Source: Diphasiastrum complanatum (Eukaryota > Streptophyta > Lycopodiopsida > Lycopodiales > Lycopodiaceae). Taken from it: a DNA stretch of 64,000 nucleotides. Numbering within the stretch: the first letter of the stretch is position 1; every line of letters starts with the position of its first letter. The translations under genes were made by a program, and so were the position numbers. The notes under the pieces were generated by a model. It was not told where the DNA came from. It searched no databases and saw nothing but the letters and a program-made list of their open reading frames with translations. The DNA is taken from NCBI GenBank assembly GCA_029204225.1, contig CM055100.1, positions 27,050,649-27,114,648 of the forward strand, in the 5' to 3' direction. This document shows positions 48,888 to 60,218 of the stretch, piece by piece.

Positions 48888-49700
48888 ATGGCTTCAATTA
48901 GCAACATACAGAGCAAGACCTGTACAGTTCTGGATTCTTCAGGATCTAACTTTCTGGCCAAGAAAGTTAAGACATCATTGATACTCAAGGGTGAAGGTTT
49001 ATTCCCCTGGGTGGATGGCACAGAGGAGATGCCTACGACATCAGGCAAAGAGCTACATGAGTGGAGGGAGAAAAATGACAAGGCAGTAGCCTTGCTATCT
49101 TCATCCATCGAAGATAGTCTCACACTTGACCTGGCTACACTCTCCAAATCTAAGGAGATGTGGGATACACTACTCATGAGATTTCAAACGAAATCAAGAA
49201 GTCAAATAATGATGTTGGAAGATGGCATGGGAAAGACCTCACTTTTTTTGTGAGGAAGATGAAGGATCTATTTCTATCACTACATAACTCTGGAGCAGAG
49301 AATACAGTGTCAACTGAGAAGCAGCTCACTTACCTGTTGAAAACCTTACCCAGATCTTTCCAGACAACCAGAACCCTGCTCGAAAGATCCTACAATGATC
49401 CTCAAAAAGGCAATTAGCGAGATTCGAGAGGAAGTCGAGGCTAGAGAACACCTTGATCACAAGGATGGTTTTGACCAAGCCCGAAAAATCCAAGAAGCAA
49501 TCTAAGACTAAGAGGGAGTCGAATCAAAGGCATGATCGTGATCAGCAAGTAGAGGGGACCAACAAAGGCAATTGAAAGAGCAAAGAGAGGTCGAAATAGC
49601 AAGGTGGAGAAAAGATGGGCACACAGCTGATACATGTTGGCTCAATCCAAAAATTGAGTGTATCCACTGCCACAAGAAGGGTCATGCAACCATGGATTGT
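48888..49700 (+). pseudogene. gag: Gag of copia copy B
   Basis: The ATG at 48888 begins MASISNIQSKTCTVLDSSGS. The body parallels copy A (FLAKKVKTSLILKGEGLFPW, KELHEWREKNDKAVALLSSS). A deletion of about 20 bp near 49220 removes DQLTNLQ and shifts frame; reading resumes FVRKMKDLFLSLHNSGAENT. The first knuckle is eroded, the second is intact (CIHCHKKGHATMDC). Confidence 0.88.
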
Positions 49701-49787
49701 CGCCTGAACCCAAGGAACAAATCAGCACAGAACAGATAGGAGAACAGTAACAGTTCGTCCTATGTCGAGGAGCCTGAGAGCTCGAAA

Positions 49788-52350
49788 ATGGGCGAAGAGA
49801 GATCGAACGGAAACTGTTCGACCGCCTATATTTGTGCAGATATGTGTGCAGCGTCAACATCTGACACACATAAGGTGATCTTAGATTTAGGAGCCACCTC
49901 ACACTTCGTGACATCAAGACAAATTATGTCTGATTTCAAAAGTGCAAATCCATCAAGATTCATAGTTTTTGGAGATGGATCCAAATATCAAGTGAACGGT
50001 ATTGGTTCACTGTAGCTCAACATGAATGCAGAGACAGGCGACTCAAAGACGTTCTATTCGTGCCTACACTACAGCAGGACTTGCTTTCCGTGGCAAGGAT
50101 AGCTGATGCAGGGATGCGTGTGACATTTTCTGACGAAGTATGCAACGTTATTGATGCTAGCACCAGTACCTTGATCACTCAAGGCAGAAGGAAAGGTAAT
50201 CTATATCACCTAAAGGTACGCCTGCTTGCAGATCAGGTGCATCAGACTCATGATGATTCGCCAGACACTCTGTGGCACAGGAGACTATGCCACATGAACT
50301 CAATGGCACTTTACCAAGCAAGCCATCATGGAGAGATAACATGGGTCAGCATCTCGAATGCAACCAGTTCGACCACCTGTGATGCGTGTCTGAAGGGTAT
50401 GATGTCACGCACTCCATTTGTCAAAGACTCCTACAGAACAACCAAGATTCTGGAGTTAGTACATCATGACATCTGTGGGCCTTTCAATGTGATCTTAGTA
50501 GGAGGCCCAAAATATTACATAATCGTCATTGATGATTATAGTAAATTTGCCAGAGTGTACTTCATTCAGAATAAATCAGAGGCACTTGATAAATTCACAG
50601 ATTACATAAATTGGACAAAGAGATGCACGAGCAACAAAGTGAAGCAGATCAGGACAGATCGAGGTGGCGAATACATCTCGAATCACTTCACTGACTTCTA
50701 CAATGATTGTGGCATCATTTACAGAAGGACTGCAGCCTACACACCGCAGCACAACGATGTTGCAGAGAGGAAGAATAGAATCTTGATGGAAGCTGCCAGA
50801 TGCATGATGGCCTACTCGAAAGCTCCAAGGGTACTGTGGGCTGAAGCAGTAGCTACAGCTGCATACATCCAGAACAAGACAAGGAAGTCTGGTGTCCCTC
50901 ACACGACACCACACGAATTATGGTGGGGTAGAAAGCCCAACCTGTCTCACATCAAAATCTGTGGCTGTGCAGCTTATGCACATATTTCTAATAAGCTTTG
51001 AAAGAAGCTTGATGAGAAAGCTGAACAAGGATTTCTGGTAGGTTATGACAACAATTCGTCATACTACAGAGTCTACATGCTAGACACGAACACTGTGAAG
51101 ACAATGAGAGATGTCAGATTTGATGAGAGTAGGACAATGTCCAATGATGATCCCGTCGGCTATGAAATTTTGGAGAGACAGTACTATGATCTGCCACCAG
51201 TGACAGAGGGAGCAGAAGACAAACACGAAAATGAAGATTTTTGAGTCGCTTCCCATTCGAGTGACGAATCAGAAGACAAAAGATTCGAGAGGCAGCCTAC
51301 TGCTACAGTTCATGTAAACCAAGATGGTTCCGAATCTAGTAGAGCAGACAAAGGCAAAGCCATTGTTGTCCCAGGAGGATCTCCTAGAAGGTCAACAAGA
51401 CCACAAAGAGCACCAGCAAGATACATGCCAAACAGCTCTGCTTCTACATCAGAAGAGTTTTGTGGATTCAGTGGCGAACCACAGACTTTCGAGGAAGCAA
51501 TTGAATGTCCAGAGAAGGACAAATGGATCCAAGCCATGAACGAAGAGATAGAATCCATGAGGAAGAACCAGGTATGGACATTGCAGCCATTACCACATAA
51601 GCACAAATGTCAAATGCAAATGGGTTTTCAAGCTCAAGTATGGACCGGATGGGAATGTCTCGAAATACAAGGCAAGACTTGTAGCGAAGGGATTTTCTCA
51701 GAGATATGGTATTGACTACTCTGAAATCTTCTCTCTTGTCATCAAACATTTGTCCCTACTTGTGTTATTTGCATATGCAGCTGCTTATGACCTCAGGATC
51801 CACATTGTGGACGAGAAGAGAGCCTTCTTGCATGGTGAGTTAGACGAAGAGGTCTACATGGATCAGGCCCCAGGATACATCTCGAATTCACTTCCTGATT
51901 ATGCATGTAGAATGCATAGGAGTATCTATGGTCTGAAACAGTCAGCTCGACAATGGTACAAAAAGAAGGATCAAGTCCTGAAATCATTGGGATTCAAGCC
52001 ATGATGGCTGATTCCAATGTGTATGTCAGAGTCACAGATGGGCAGATCATTATTGTGGCTGTATATTTGAATGACACTCAGATACTCTACAAGAATGAGA
52101 AGCTGATTGCTGAAGTGAAGGAAGACATCTCAAAACATTTCGAGATTGTGGATCTGGGAGAAGCCAGGTGTTATCTTGGCTTGCAAATTGACAGAGACTA
52201 TGAGAGAGGTAGATTGTACCTTCACCAGTCCAGATACACCCAAAAAATCCTGGAGGATTTTGGGATGCTGAATTGCAAAGGAGCAAATATTCCAATGCTC
52301 ACAAGAACGGTGCTGACGAACGATGATTGTCTTATGCATAAATTCGTTCT
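49788..52350 (+). pseudogene. pol: Pol of copia copy B: protease, integrase, reverse transcriptase
   Basis: Protease: VILDLGATSHFVTS at about 49875, where the usual DSGA reads DLGA. Pre-integrase zinc region: LWHRRLCHMNSMALY ... CDACLKGMMSR. Integrase core: first Asp in HHDICGPF, second in QIRTDRGGEYISNHF, Glu in NDVAERKNRILMEAA. One frame runs 50060-51590 with in-frame TGA codons near 51000 and 51242. After a shift comes KYKARLVAKGFSQRYGIDYS, then DEKRAFLHGELDEEVYMD and GLKQSARQWYKKKDQ. Another shift leads to the active-site strand, which reads YLNDTQ instead of YVDDT. RNase H and 3' LTR are missing. Clearly inactive. Confidence 0.93.
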
Positions 52351-54340
52351 TGGTACAAAATCATGCACTTACAAGAACACACAAGAAGTACACAAATCCT
52401 TGTCTAGACAACAACCTGCTATGGATTCTAGAGTTATGATCATTCAAAAAGCAAGCATTGATGTCGCGGCATACCAACAACAAAATGATTGATATTTGTA
52501 GTATAAACGGGTATCGTTCCTACTACAGAGCAATAAAAAGGCTAATACTATCATTATTAGTGCAAAACCAGAAATAACTAAGAATGAATGGAGTGGAGAG
52601 GAGAAGTGATTGCAAACTGGTCATCAACAGATGTTTTCACAAGGGGCTGCCAGTACAACCATATAAAGAAAACAAACACCCAGGAGAAAAATACTGAATA
52701 CTTCATTATGGTTTTCAGATTCAAATGGGAGTGAACTCAAGAAAGCAAATACTTCGGCAAAAGGGAAAGCCACACAGTGTTTCCGTTATCTTGACAATAG
52801 TTTATCATGAATCTAACTCCTATGATCTGTGCAAATCACAAGATCGAAGGCTAGAGACACTTCACTAATCAATTCCAGTCCAAACACTGTGTATAGGCAC
52901 AAACAATATAGTGTCATAAACTTTCTATTACCAAAATGAATCACCATAAAAAGCACAGAAGGTATTCACAATAGAAACAAGTTGTGTGTGATTTAGAACA
53001 CTCAGATTTATATTATCTGTATTCACCATTTGCAAAGTACAAAGATATACTCATTACAGTCTAGACACTGCAAAGAAGAGGGGTTGCTACACCTCTATAC
53101 AAGAATCTAAGAACACAAAGGTTCTGAACTTGTAGATGAATAGCAAAAGCAGTAAATCTACATTAAAGCACCAACAGAACTTCTGATCCTCTGTTCTATA
53201 TTGTGTCTGAATGATTTACAATGGCATAAGTTTGACAACTTATAGCCAAAGAGATCCGTGCTAGAGGTTGTGGGCTTTGATAACTGTCTGCAAAGAGAGA
53301 GCAAATAAATATTGGACTAGAAATGACTGCCCATGAGCCAATGGAATGTTGCCACATAGGCATCAACAGTTAGGAATAGAGTGTCTATCATGCCATAAAA
53401 AATTAGTGTGCTGGAACTGCCTCTTGGAGATGCGATGGCTACTAGGGATCGCTGACCTGCATGAGGAACAGCCTCTCTTCGCTGCCCTGAGAAAAAAAAA
53501 GTGCAAAGGTGGGAGTCCCTGGCTGCGTGGAGGTGCTTCGAGGTAGGCACTAAAGAATGAACGAGGCTCTGAAAATTCCGAATAGTGCGAAATGTGCGAC
53601 AATGGCCCTTCAGATCTGTAGTGCCTTGCCTTTGAAAATAGCGAGTTGCCCTTAGGAAATGTGAAGACGGCGGGTTATAGTCAGCCGCTAAAACTGCCAT
53701 TGAAACTTGACTCTCACACAAAGCCGAATAATGCGAGAATGCCGACTGGGCTTTAGAAAATGACTATAACCTTAAGAATAGCTTGACGAAGGTTCGTGCC
53801 TTCTTAAACCAATGACTTTTATAACTTAACAGAGCAACGACTAGGCACAGCCATATGCCAAATTCATATGTAGTAAAAGGGCTGCCTTAATGCGACAAAA
53901 CAAATTTAAGTAGTACCCTACTAAATGAAACTTATGATTAGGCTATACACAACGGCAAAGCAAAGGCTTAAGATTTAGGGATAAAAAGCCGCAATCATTA
54001 ACAAATTGTTGAAACCAAGTCACCACAATTGATCTATTACATGAAAAATATAGATGGTTATCATATCATACTACTTTGTTTAAAAAAACCCTTTATCAAG
54101 CTTACTCTGTCACCCTATGTTTTGAGCCATACTTATAGAAGCTTGTGAAAATACATGCTTTTCTGAGCTGAATGGTAGATGAGACCGATTCTTGTAAAGC
54201 GATCACGTTTGTGGTATGTAATTGCGCAGAAAAGTTCAAATCTGAATCGAACTCGAAACCTGCAGAATCGAACTCAAAACCACCTTTGAGAAGATCAGAC
54301 AGACAATGAAAACCACCAGAAAGGTATGGTCAGGATGTTC
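52351..54340. other. Unassigned sequence between copia copies B and C
   Basis: About 2 kb without a recognised gene. The words GGGTATCGTTCCTACTACAG near 52510 resemble leader/UTR text of plant LTR elements, but I cannot assign it. Confidence 0.4.
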
Positions 54341-54349
54341 TTAATACAA

Positions 54350-55889
54350 CCATCGAATTTTGTGGATTTTCTGACGAACCTCAAACATTCGAGGAAGCTG
54401 TAGACGAAATGACATCCATGTACAAGAATAATGTATGGACACTCGCACCTATACCCGATGGCAGAAAACCAGTCAAGTGCAAGTGGATCTATAAGATCAA
54501 AATAGATCTTTGGAGAAAACATCAGATACAAGGCAAGGTTGGTTGCTAGAGTATTTTCACAGAAGTATGGGATCGACTACACTGATACTTTCTCACCAGT
54601 ATCAAACATACATCAATTCGTTTGTTATTTGCATATGCAGTGGCTCATGATTTGAAAATCCATATTGCGGATGAGAAAGCTACTTCCCTGCACGTAGAAT
54701 TGGAAGAAGACTTATTTATGGACCAACCACTTGGTTTTGTAAGCCAAGAATATCCGAGAATACGGATGTCACATGAATAAAAGCATTTATGGTCTCAAAC
54801 AGACAGCAAGACAATGGTATAGCAAGAAGGATGAAGCACTACATTCCATAGGCTTCAAACCTCTATTTGCTGAATCAAATGTCTATATCAAACATGTCCA
54901 AAAAGAAATAATCATTTTAGTTGTTTATGTTGATGACACACTTATCTTCTCAAGAAGAGATAAGTTAATTTCAGATGTCAAAAGAGACATTTCTGAAATA
55001 TTTAAGATCGCTGACCTAGGAGAAGCTAAAATCTATATAGGCTTGCAGATCGTGAGAGACTTTGAAGGTGGTAAGTTGTATCTTCACCAACAAAAGTACA
55101 CTCAAAAGATCATTGTAGACTTCAAATGCTCGAATGCAAAGGTGTGCATACTCCCACGATACTTGGAACAATACTGAGCAAGGAAGATTGTCCGCAAACT
55201 CTCGAGGAAGAGGAATGAATGGCCAAAACACCCTACCGTAGGCTGATTGGATCGTTGTTATATTTAGCAGACAACACCAGACCAGATATAGCATTTGCAG
55301 TATACAGAATCAGAACCCAGGATCATTACATTGGAAGTTGGCAAAGAGAGTACTACAATATCTCCGGGAAACGAAAGACTATGGATTGTGTTATTCGAAA
55401 AAAGCTGGATTTCACATCAAATCTTACAGTGACACATGTTGAGCATCCATGAAGGATGATAGCAAAAGTATTTCAGGAGATTGTACTCTAGCATCTGGCG
55501 TAGCCATACCCTGGATTAGCAAGAAACAAACAACAGTAGCTCAATCTTCCTGTGAAGCAGAATATGTAGCAGCAGCCAACATGGCAAATGAACTAATCTG
55601 GATTAAACAGATATTGGAAGGATTTGATGAATCTAGTTGTGAATCTTATCTCTTGTTAATGAATAACACTTCAACAATCTATCTTACAAAAGATGTTGTA
55701 TTTCACTAAAAAACGAAGCACATAGCTATCAAGTATCATGTGATTCGGGACTTGGTCGAGAAGAAGATACTGAAGACAGCCTTCATACCCACAACGAAAA
55801 TGACAGCTGATATCTTTACAAAGCCACTAAGTAAAGCATTTTTTGAGAAGCAGCGAAGAAGATTGGGGTTAATCCAACTGCCACTTTGA
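54350..55889 (+). pseudogene. pol: Pol 3' half of copia copy C: reverse transcriptase and RNase H
   Basis: Starts EFCGFSDEPQTFEEAVDE and runs through [67 protein letters not shown] (YVDD intact) and YLHQQKYTQKI. Then TPYRRLIGSLLYLADNTRPD. RNase H follows: SKKQTTVAQSSCEAEYVAAA and TADIFTKPLSKAFFEKQRR. The frame is broken at several points, including a stop in place of Arg/Lys before TKHIAIKYH. The 3' LTR follows 9 bp after the end. Confidence 0.92.
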
Positions 55890-55897
55890 GAGGGAGC

Positions 55898-56845
55898 TGT
55901 AGAACAACTGATCAGACTGATTTTGATTCTACCAACAAAGTGCGCAGTTTACTTGACAAAGGATGAGAAAAAAATGAACGTGAAATCAAAATATTTATAT
56001 TCGTGACCAACTCGAAAGATTTGCAAAGGATTCGCGAAAGATTCGCGAACAGTTTCTTGTGGAAGCTCATGGCTTTCTTGTTAAAGCTCGAAAGATTCGC
56101 AAATAGAATCTTGTTCAAGCCTCAGATATTGTGAAATTGTCGTGAACAATTCGTGAAATCTTCTGAATTGTTCTTCAAGCTCACGTGTCATGAAACTATC
56201 TCGAACAGTTCGCGAAATATTCTAGCTTCCTTCTTCAAGCTCAAGAATTGTCATCTATCGCAAACAATTCGCGAAAGATGAAAATGTCGCAAAGAGACAA
56301 GTGTCGTGAACAATTTACAAAACACGAAGCTGAGACAAAGAGACAGACTGTCACAAAATATTCGTGAATAGAATTTATTCGAGCCTGGAAACAGAGTGTC
56401 TATTTGAATATCAACCGTCATAAACAGTTATATTTCCACTGTTACAGTATTAAAAGGCCAAAAGACTTGTAAATAAAAGGCCAAAAGACTTGTCCTGTAG
56501 CAATATAAATACATATGCACTACTCGTTGAAACTCACTCATTCAGAGACACAACACCGAGATAAGACAACAAGAGATGTATACTGATGAATCAGATTCAG
56601 AGTTACAAAAATTTATTTTTGATCAATAGTTTCTTATTGTGTAAATTGTCTTAAGTTGTCTCATATTTCCGCATATAGTCTAATACTTCCGCATATAATT
56701 TCGGCATGCATATTCAATCAGAACAAATACTGTTCTATTAGTACATAGATTGGATAAAATCGCAATTGAAGACACTGATATTAGTTTGATTTATTCGAAC
56801 TTGCATCGTGTTCTCTGTGGAAGAATAATTACTATTTCTCCTACA
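55898..56845 (+). mobile_element. 3' LTR of copia copy C (948 bp)
   Basis: A purine tract GAGAGGGAGC precedes TGTAGAACAACTGATCAG. The end reads ATTTCTCCTACA, so termini are TGTAG...CTACA. It contains many TTCGCGAA/TTCGTGAA words (55990-56380). No 5' partner LTR for copy C lies in the window. Confidence 0.85.
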
Positions 56846-57320
56846 ACTGCTCACCATTTTATAAGGGAGAAAGTCCAAGCTAAAGATATCTTATTGACAA
56901 AGCCTCTTCAAAAGGATACATGTTTTTAGCTTAGATCATTCCTTGTCTTAATTAGTACAATTATGTTATCATCTAGCTAGATTGTGAGGAGAAGAATTGA
57001 AAATTCACAATTCTAGCTTGACTAGTTTGTTGTAATTCCATTTGCAAGTGATGATGTGCCACATGTCATGTGTATATATGCTTAGCCCTATGTCTATTCA
57101 TGTAAATTCATCACATGAGCAGCACATCAGGTCTATTGGCGACTTTACTAATTAGTACAAAATGTATATTAGCATTGTAGAGAGAATATAGGACTATTTT
57201 TAACATGTTTTGCCTTGTTGGTGGATCTCGAGACTTTGAGGTCAATGCTAGGGTTGACGGCCTATTTTAAGGTAATAAATTCAGGTTTAGGACTGATGGA
57301 AAATATCTAGACGTGAAAAT
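56846..57320. other. Non-coding spacer
   Basis: No gene or repeat recognised between the LTR of copy C and the inverted LTR of copy D. Confidence 0.5.
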
Positions 57321-58287
57321 TGTGCAAATTCAAAATTCCATTAAAATTTTAAAAACGAACTGATAGAAGTCTCTCAAACAATTCGCAAATAATTTCACGA
57401 AACTGTACTGATCACGAATAATTTCTGCTCGAGAACAATTCGCGATCCAATGAAGCTCTGCAACAAAACGAATCGAAGTGAAACTAGACGAAAGAGAAGA
57501 ATTCACGAAAAGATCAATCAGGCTCTGTAACGAGATGAGACGAAACGAAACGAAACTATATGAAATAAAACAAAACGAAATGAAACTTAAGTGAGCTCTG
57601 AAATTGATGTACTCTTATAGCCAAGTGATCGCAAAGTGAAACGAAGCGAAACATGAAGCAAAAGCATTCGTGAATAAAATCAATTCGTGTGAAATTTAGA
57701 TATGATTGCTGGTCACTACCGGCTATATCATTCCTACAATCCTCCAGAATGTAGGCAGACACTGCTGATCTATGTTATAGATTATTATAGCATTCAACAA
57801 AATCAAACCAATGTGCGGAATTGAATAAACAAGTGAATCAGATACACGAAGATGTTGGAAAATCTGTATATATCACTCGTCTGGTGCTATGCGCACGTGA
57901 ACATCGTGGCAGAGAGAAGCGAGCAGAGTATCCTCGGTGCATGCAACTATATATATCCAACTTTGTTAGTTCAAAGTCTGGCCTACTTGATCATAGCTTC
58001 GAAGTCACTAGATCGATACAATCGATTCCATAGCCATGCACGAATTACATTGGTTTTAGATTTAGCTTTGCGGAAGCGTATTAGGTGCAGAGATTAGAGC
58101 ATCACAATCAACTCAGACTATCAATCATAGAAGACAATTTAACCGATGAATAAGTTTATCTGCAGGCAAGAAGAAATCTGAACATGAATAATTGAGCATT
58201 CAATCACAATAGACACGACCTAGATTATTGGAACATTGATTATTCAGTCATGAATCATTCAGAATAATATGTGCATTAACAACTACA
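57321..58287 (-). mobile_element. 3' LTR of copia copy D (minus strand)
   Basis: On the minus strand it starts TGTAGTTGTTAATGC (58287) and ends ..AATTTGCACA at 57321. The inner part, 57321-57795, is the inverted counterpart of 47205-47689. Its upper edge is less certain than the lower. Confidence 0.7.
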
Positions 58288-58294
58288 ATATTAT

Positions 58295-58591
58295 CTATTG
58301 ATCATCAAAATTAGAGTGGAGAGCTAGAAAGGCTTTGGCATTAAAAACATTTTGTTTCTTCAGCTCTCTCTCAAAGCATGATAGCTTGATGACTCCAAGA
58401 CTGCTCATCTGTTTCTCGAATAGACCTTTATCTAAGGCCTTAGTGAAAATGTCAGCTACCATCTCCTTTGTTCCAATGAAGGTAGTTTGTAATATCTTCT
58501 TTTCAATCAGATCCCTTATCAAGTGGTATTTGATCATAATGTGTTTCATCCTTGAGTGAAACACGGGGTCTTTTGTCAGATTATTTTCCAT
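58295..58591 (-). pseudogene. pol: RNase H end of copia copy D
   Basis: Reads DPVFHSRMKHIMIKYHLIRD, IEKKILQTTFIGTKEMVADI, FTKALDKGLFEKQMSSLGVI: the end of copia RNase H. Upstream coding is cut off by the LTR of copy E, abutting at about 58595-58604. Confidence 0.9.
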
Positions 58592-58603
58592 CTACAAAAC
58601 TGA

Positions 58604-59127
58604 TGACGATCGCGTGTAGTCGAGGACGCGAAACAATTTGGATGGATTTTAGATATAATTGCTTGTCACTGCCAACTGTATCATTCCTACAGTCCTCTAG
58701 AATGTAGACAGACACTATTGATCTACGGTTTGATTAACATAGCATTCAACAAAATTCAACTAGTGTAAGGAATTTATAGAATGAGTGAATGAGATATACG
58801 AACGATGGCGGACAACAATTCATTCAAGATCAGACAAGATAAGAGTGATATGTGCGTAATGCGCTGTATGACAAACCCACACAGCGCGTTGGCGTGAGAG
58901 AAGCGACGCTCTCTCACGAGTGATGTCTCGCTTACTAGCGGACTTCTTGGATCTCTGTGGATCCTGCTTACAAAACTTGTCTCGCTCAAAAACGGACTTC
59001 TATTCTATATCATGTATGTCTAGTTTTCTTACTAGCATTGAATTTATTTATTTTTATATCATGCATCAACCAGAAGTTATATAGTCATGTCGTGTAACTT
59101 CTAGATTAGAGTGATTAAACATCTACA
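58604..59127 (-). mobile_element. LTR of copia copy E (minus strand)
   Basis: The minus strand starts near TGTAGATGTTTAATCAC (59127) and ends ..GCGATCGTCA at 58604, the same end as the LTR of copy B. The part near 58640-58760 shares GTTGAATGCTATGTTAATCA and the following text with copies A, B and D. The start is approximate. Confidence 0.65.
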
Positions 59128-59329
59128 ACTAATTACGAATTACAAGAGTGGCAGATTAGCCATGAACTAGAGTGCATCTGCTGATGTTATGATATCAGAT
59201 CAGATATATGTACTTCTTGGTACTTGCATGATCTTGCTGATCTTTTTTGGAGCGTGAAGGTGTCGCGACGATTTTCGTGTCGCTTCAAGTTGTTTGACTT
59301 TTGCGTCATCTGACTTTCTCTCGTCAGGG

Positions 59330-59815
59330 TGTTCGCGAACATTTTCGCTTCATGTCTTTGGACTTTCACGTTCGCAAACATTTTTGTTAGACAAAGGGCT
59401 GAAAGCTAGCTTGACGACTCCAAGAGTGCTCCTCTGTCTCTCAAAAAGACCTTTGTCTAAGGCTTTTGTGAAAATGTCAGCAACTATGTCTTTCGTTCCG
59501 ATAAAGGTGGTCTGCAGCATCTTCTTCTCAATCAGATCCTTGACCAAGTGGTACTTGATCGCGATGTGTTTCGTCCTTGAGTGGAACACATGATATTTCA
59601 TTACATGAGCCAAATTATTTCATTGGCCATCTTTGCTGATGCAACGTACTTTGCTTCGCAGGATGACTGAGCCACAATGGTCTGCTTCTTGCTGACCCTG
59701 AGCCACAATGGTCTGCTTCTTGCTGACCCAGAGAATTGCCGCTCTTGACGCGATGGTGCATCCTCTTGAGATGCTTTTACAATCGTCCTTGAGGGAAGCC
59801 CAGCTAACATCCATT
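59330..59815 (-). pseudogene. pol: RNase H of copia copy E
   Basis: Reads SKKQTIVAQSSCEAKYVASA, then FHSRTKHIAIKYHLVKDLIE and TKDIVADIFTKALDKGLF. A 31-bp tandem duplication (59670-59731) repeats the SKKQTIVAQ codons and shifts frame. A deletion removes the stretch between MANEIIW and HVFHSRTKH. Confidence 0.88.
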
Positions 59816-59819
59816 AGAG

Positions 59820-60218
59820 AAAATATGGGCCCAAAGAGGGCCCTATAAAGAATGCCATGTAGGAGAGAGAGAAATAACTATAAAGTAATTATAATATTAT
59901 TTTCTAACTTCTTTATGCATCTGCCCACACTACTTTCTATGTAAATGAATGCACCTTAGTTTAGTCACATCAAACTTCACTGGTGCTTAACCATAGTTAA
60001 AATATAATTTTCAAAATGTTGAAATATTCCCTCCCAATAGTTGGGAACACTCAAAAATTTGAATTAGGAGTGACATTTCTGAAACAAAGCCTATGCCATC
60101 TCTATCTCTAGGGTCAAAAACAAGTGTTTAGCGCCATCTCTATCTCCAGCAGAGTTGTTAGTGCCATCTCCAGCTTTGTTATTGTCATTGTGTTGTTTGT
60201 TATTGTACTACTGTACTG
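59820..60218. other. Non-coding spacer
   Basis: No gene recognised. Contains short direct repeats of GCCATCTCTATCTC(T/C)AG near 60092-60170. Confidence 0.5.
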
